A stretch of 15,442 bases of DNA from positions 1 to 15,442 of the forward strand of contig WLND01000004.1 in assembly GCA_009726075.1 (NCBI GenBank), written 5' to 3'. Shown in pieces: positions 14,045-15,442 of the stretch. The stretch's first letter is position 1. Every line of letters begins with the position of its first letter. Below the pieces are notes generated by a model. It worked only from the letters and a program-made list of their open reading frames with translations. It was not told the origin of the DNA and did not search any database. The position numbers and the translations under genes are program-made. This DNA is from Actinomycetota bacterium (lineage in GTDB: Bacteria > Actinomycetota > Actinomycetes > S36-B12).

Positions 14045-15362
14045 CGATGGCCTCCTGAGTGACGTCGCTACGTTCTTGCACGATGGTGATGCCGGCGTTG
14101 TCCCTGCGACTCGCGAAGATGGGCTGCTGTCCTGGCATCGGAGGCACGGGGTACCCGCCCGCCATTGCATCGAACTCGCCTTGCGCTCGCAGCTGCTCAC
14201 GCTCGGCGCGGGCGTTCTCCCTGCGATCCGATCGCGACTGGAGCAACCACGAGACGAGCAGCAGCAGGACGATGAGAGCGGCTCCGCCGATGAGCAGCTC
14301 GTTGTTCGTGATCGATACTTGATCGCGCATGACCCGGGCCGTTGCCACGATGAGGATCCAGCCGATTGAGACCGGGATCAGGACCTTCCAGCCGAACTTC
14401 ATGAACTGGTCGTAGCGCATGCGCGGCAGGGTGGCACGAAGCCAGATGAAGACGAAGATGAAGATCTGAACCTTGACAAGCCACCAGAGCATTGGCCACC
14501 AGCCGCTGTTGGCGCCGTCCCAGAGCGACAGCGGCCAGGGGGCGAGGTACCCGCCGAGGAACAGCGTCGTCGCCAGCGCGGACACGGTGACCATGTTGAT
14601 GTACTCCGCGAGGAAGAAGAGTGCGAACTTCAGGCTCGAGTACTCAGTATGGAAGCCGCCGACGAGCTCGCCCTCGGCCTCGGGCAGGTCGAAGGGGGCT
14701 CGGTTGGTCTCGCCCACCATCGCGGTGACGTAGATAAGGAAGGACGGCAGCAGGATGATCGCGTACCAGATTGGCTGCTGGGCGATCACGATCGCGGACG
14801 TCGACATGGATCCGGCGTACAGGAACACGGCGACGAATGACAGGCCCATGGCGATCTCGTAGGAGATCATCTGGGCACTCGAGCGCAGGCCGCCGAGAAG
14901 CGGGTAGGTCGACCCGGACGACCAGCCAGCAAGCACAATGCCGTAGATGCCGATGGACGCAATCGCCAGCACGTAGAGGACCGACACCGGGAAGTCAGTG
15001 AGCTGAAGCGGCGTCTGAACCCCGAACATCGACACGGTCGGCCCGAAGGGGATCACCGCGAAGGCAATGAACGCGGTGGTGGCGGAGATGACCGGCGCAA
15101 TCCAGTAGACCGCCAGATGGGCGCCCTTGGGGATGATCTCCTCCTTCAGGGCCAGCTTGATGCCGTCCATGAGCGATTGCAGGAGGCCGAAGGGGCCGAC
15201 GCGGTTCGGGCCGACCCGATGCTGCATGCGCGCGACGACGCGGCGCTCCCACCAGATGGTGAAGAGGGTGAGGAGCACGAGCATCGCGAAGATGGCCACC
15301 ACCTTGATCAGCACCAGCCACCAGGGATCGAGGCCAACTGCGCCAAGCTGTGAATCGGTCAT
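14037..15362 (-). CDS. nuoH: NADH-quinone oxidoreductase subunit H
   Basis: The 441-residue membrane subunit forms most of the quinone chamber. Both family signatures are present: ERRVVARMQHRVGPNRVGP (39-57) and GETNRAPFDLPEAEGELVGG (217-236), the acidic loop at the entrance to the quinone site. Eight or so core helices lie in residues 14-342. An extra hydrophobic segment (about 356-376) and a charged cytoplasmic tail of some 65 residues follow, making it about 100 residues longer than E. coli NuoH. Such tails occur in other actinobacteria. The ATG at 15362 overlaps the nuoG stop (ATGA), with AGGAGG 6 nt upstream. Its 3' end overlaps nuoI by 8 nt. Confidence 0.96.
   Translation of the reverse strand: MTDSQLGAVGLDPWWLVLIKVVAIFAMLVLLTLFTIWWERRVVARMQHRVGPNRVGPFGLLQSLMDGIKLALKEEIIPKGAHLAVYWIAPVISATTAFIAFAVIPFGPTVSMFGVQTPLQLTDFPVSVLYVLAIASIGIYGIVLAGWSSGSTYPLLGGLRSSAQMISYEIAMGLSFVAVFLYAGSMSTSAIVIAQQPIWYAIILLPSFLIYVTAMVGETNRAPFDLPEAEGELVGGFHTEYSSLKFALFFLAEYINMVTVSALATTLFLGGYLAPWPLSLWDGANSGWWPMLWWLVKVQIFIFVFIWLRATLPRMRYDQFMKFGWKVLIPVSIGWILIVATARVMRDQVSITNNELLIGGAALIVLLLLVSWLLQSRSDRRENARAEREQLRAQGEFDAMAGGYPVPPMPGQQPIFASRRDNAGITIVQERSDVTQEAIDG
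14051..14056 (-). promoter_or_regulatory. Ribosome binding site of nuoI
   Basis: On the minus strand this reads AGGAGG, with a 6-nt spacer to the ATG at 14044. It lies inside the nuoH coding sequence and settles the nuoI start in favour of 14044 rather than an upstream in-frame start. Confidence 0.85.
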
Positions 15363-15442
15363 CGTGCTCCTCCTGCGGGTGCGTTGCTCGCCGTGACGCT
15401 GACGCCTTCGCCGGCACGGACGCCGAGATCGCGGTAGATCGA
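15359..15442 (-). CDS. nuoG: NADH-quinone oxidoreductase subunit G, C-terminal fragment
   Basis: The frame entering from the right edge of the window encodes the last 27 residues of a protein (SIYRDLGVRAGEGVSVTASN then APAGGAR) and stops with TGA overlapping the nuoH ATG. Its place immediately before nuoH, and a sequence resembling the beta-barrel C-terminus of molybdopterin-type NuoG proteins, identify it as the 3' end of nuoG. The fragment is short, so the identity rests mainly on gene order. The gene is cut by the window edge, not truncated biologically. Confidence 0.75.
   Translation of the reverse strand, partial: SIYRDLGVRAGEGVSVTASNAPAGGAR

Noticed and set aside
14045..14200. nuoI start near 14200
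   Set aside because: The extra 52 residues overlap nuoH and have no NuoI similarity; AGGAGG at 6 nt supports the ATG at 14044.
1..15442. CRISPR array, insertion sequence, integrase att site at tRNA-Tyr
   Set aside because: No regularly spaced repeats, transposase-like ORF or duplicated tRNA 3' end was seen; the tRNA is intact and followed by its own terminator.

Overview
The window is a GC-rich bacterial chromosome segment, gene-dense and almost free of intergenic DNA. It looks like a member of the Actinomycetota: GTG and TTG starts are common, nuoH, nuoJ and nuoN products carry the long hydrophilic extensions seen in that phylum, the tRNA has no encoded CCA, and the order complex I operon / polyprenyl synthase / RarD / KorAB / second nuo-like genes / YajQ resembles, from memory, the arrangement in Streptomyces. 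No mobile element, CRISPR array or obvious sign of recent transfer was seen.

Layout. (1) 31-163, minus strand: tRNA-Tyr(GTA) followed by an intrinsic terminator. (2) 456-947, plus: a YajQ-family nucleotide-binding protein. (3) 952-2260, minus: a compact three-gene set of complex I paralogs in the order nuoB-like, nuoC-like, nuoI-like, with 4-nt start/stop overlaps. (4) 2261-2402: divergent control region. (5) 2403-6278, plus: korA and korB (ferredoxin-dependent 2-oxoacid oxidoreductase, fused gamma-alpha plus beta subunits), then a RarD-type EamA transporter. (6) 6279-15442, minus: the distal part of a full complex I operon, read as nuoG (3' end only), nuoH, nuoI, nuoJ, nuoK, nuoL, nuoM, nuoN, then a long-chain polyprenyl diphosphate synthase as the last gene.

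How the genes fit together. The main operon encodes the membrane arm and part of the peripheral arm of proton-pumping NADH:quinone oxidoreductase. The terminal polyprenyl synthase probably makes the side chain of the (mena)quinone this complex reduces. KorAB oxidises a 2-oxoacid (probably 2-oxoglutarate) to an acyl-CoA and hands low-potential electrons to a ferredoxin. The neighbouring nuoB/C/I-like set keeps every cysteine needed for the N2 cluster and for two ferredoxin-type [4Fe-4S] clusters, but has no companion nuoD, nuoA, nuoH or nuoEFG nearby. The most interesting hypothesis in the window is that this set is a connector moving electrons from KorAB into the quinone pool or into the main complex I. 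This is inference from gene content and neighbourhood only.

Limits: all calls rest on reading motifs and family resemblance by eye. No database search, structure prediction or expression data was used. Promoter calls are weak.
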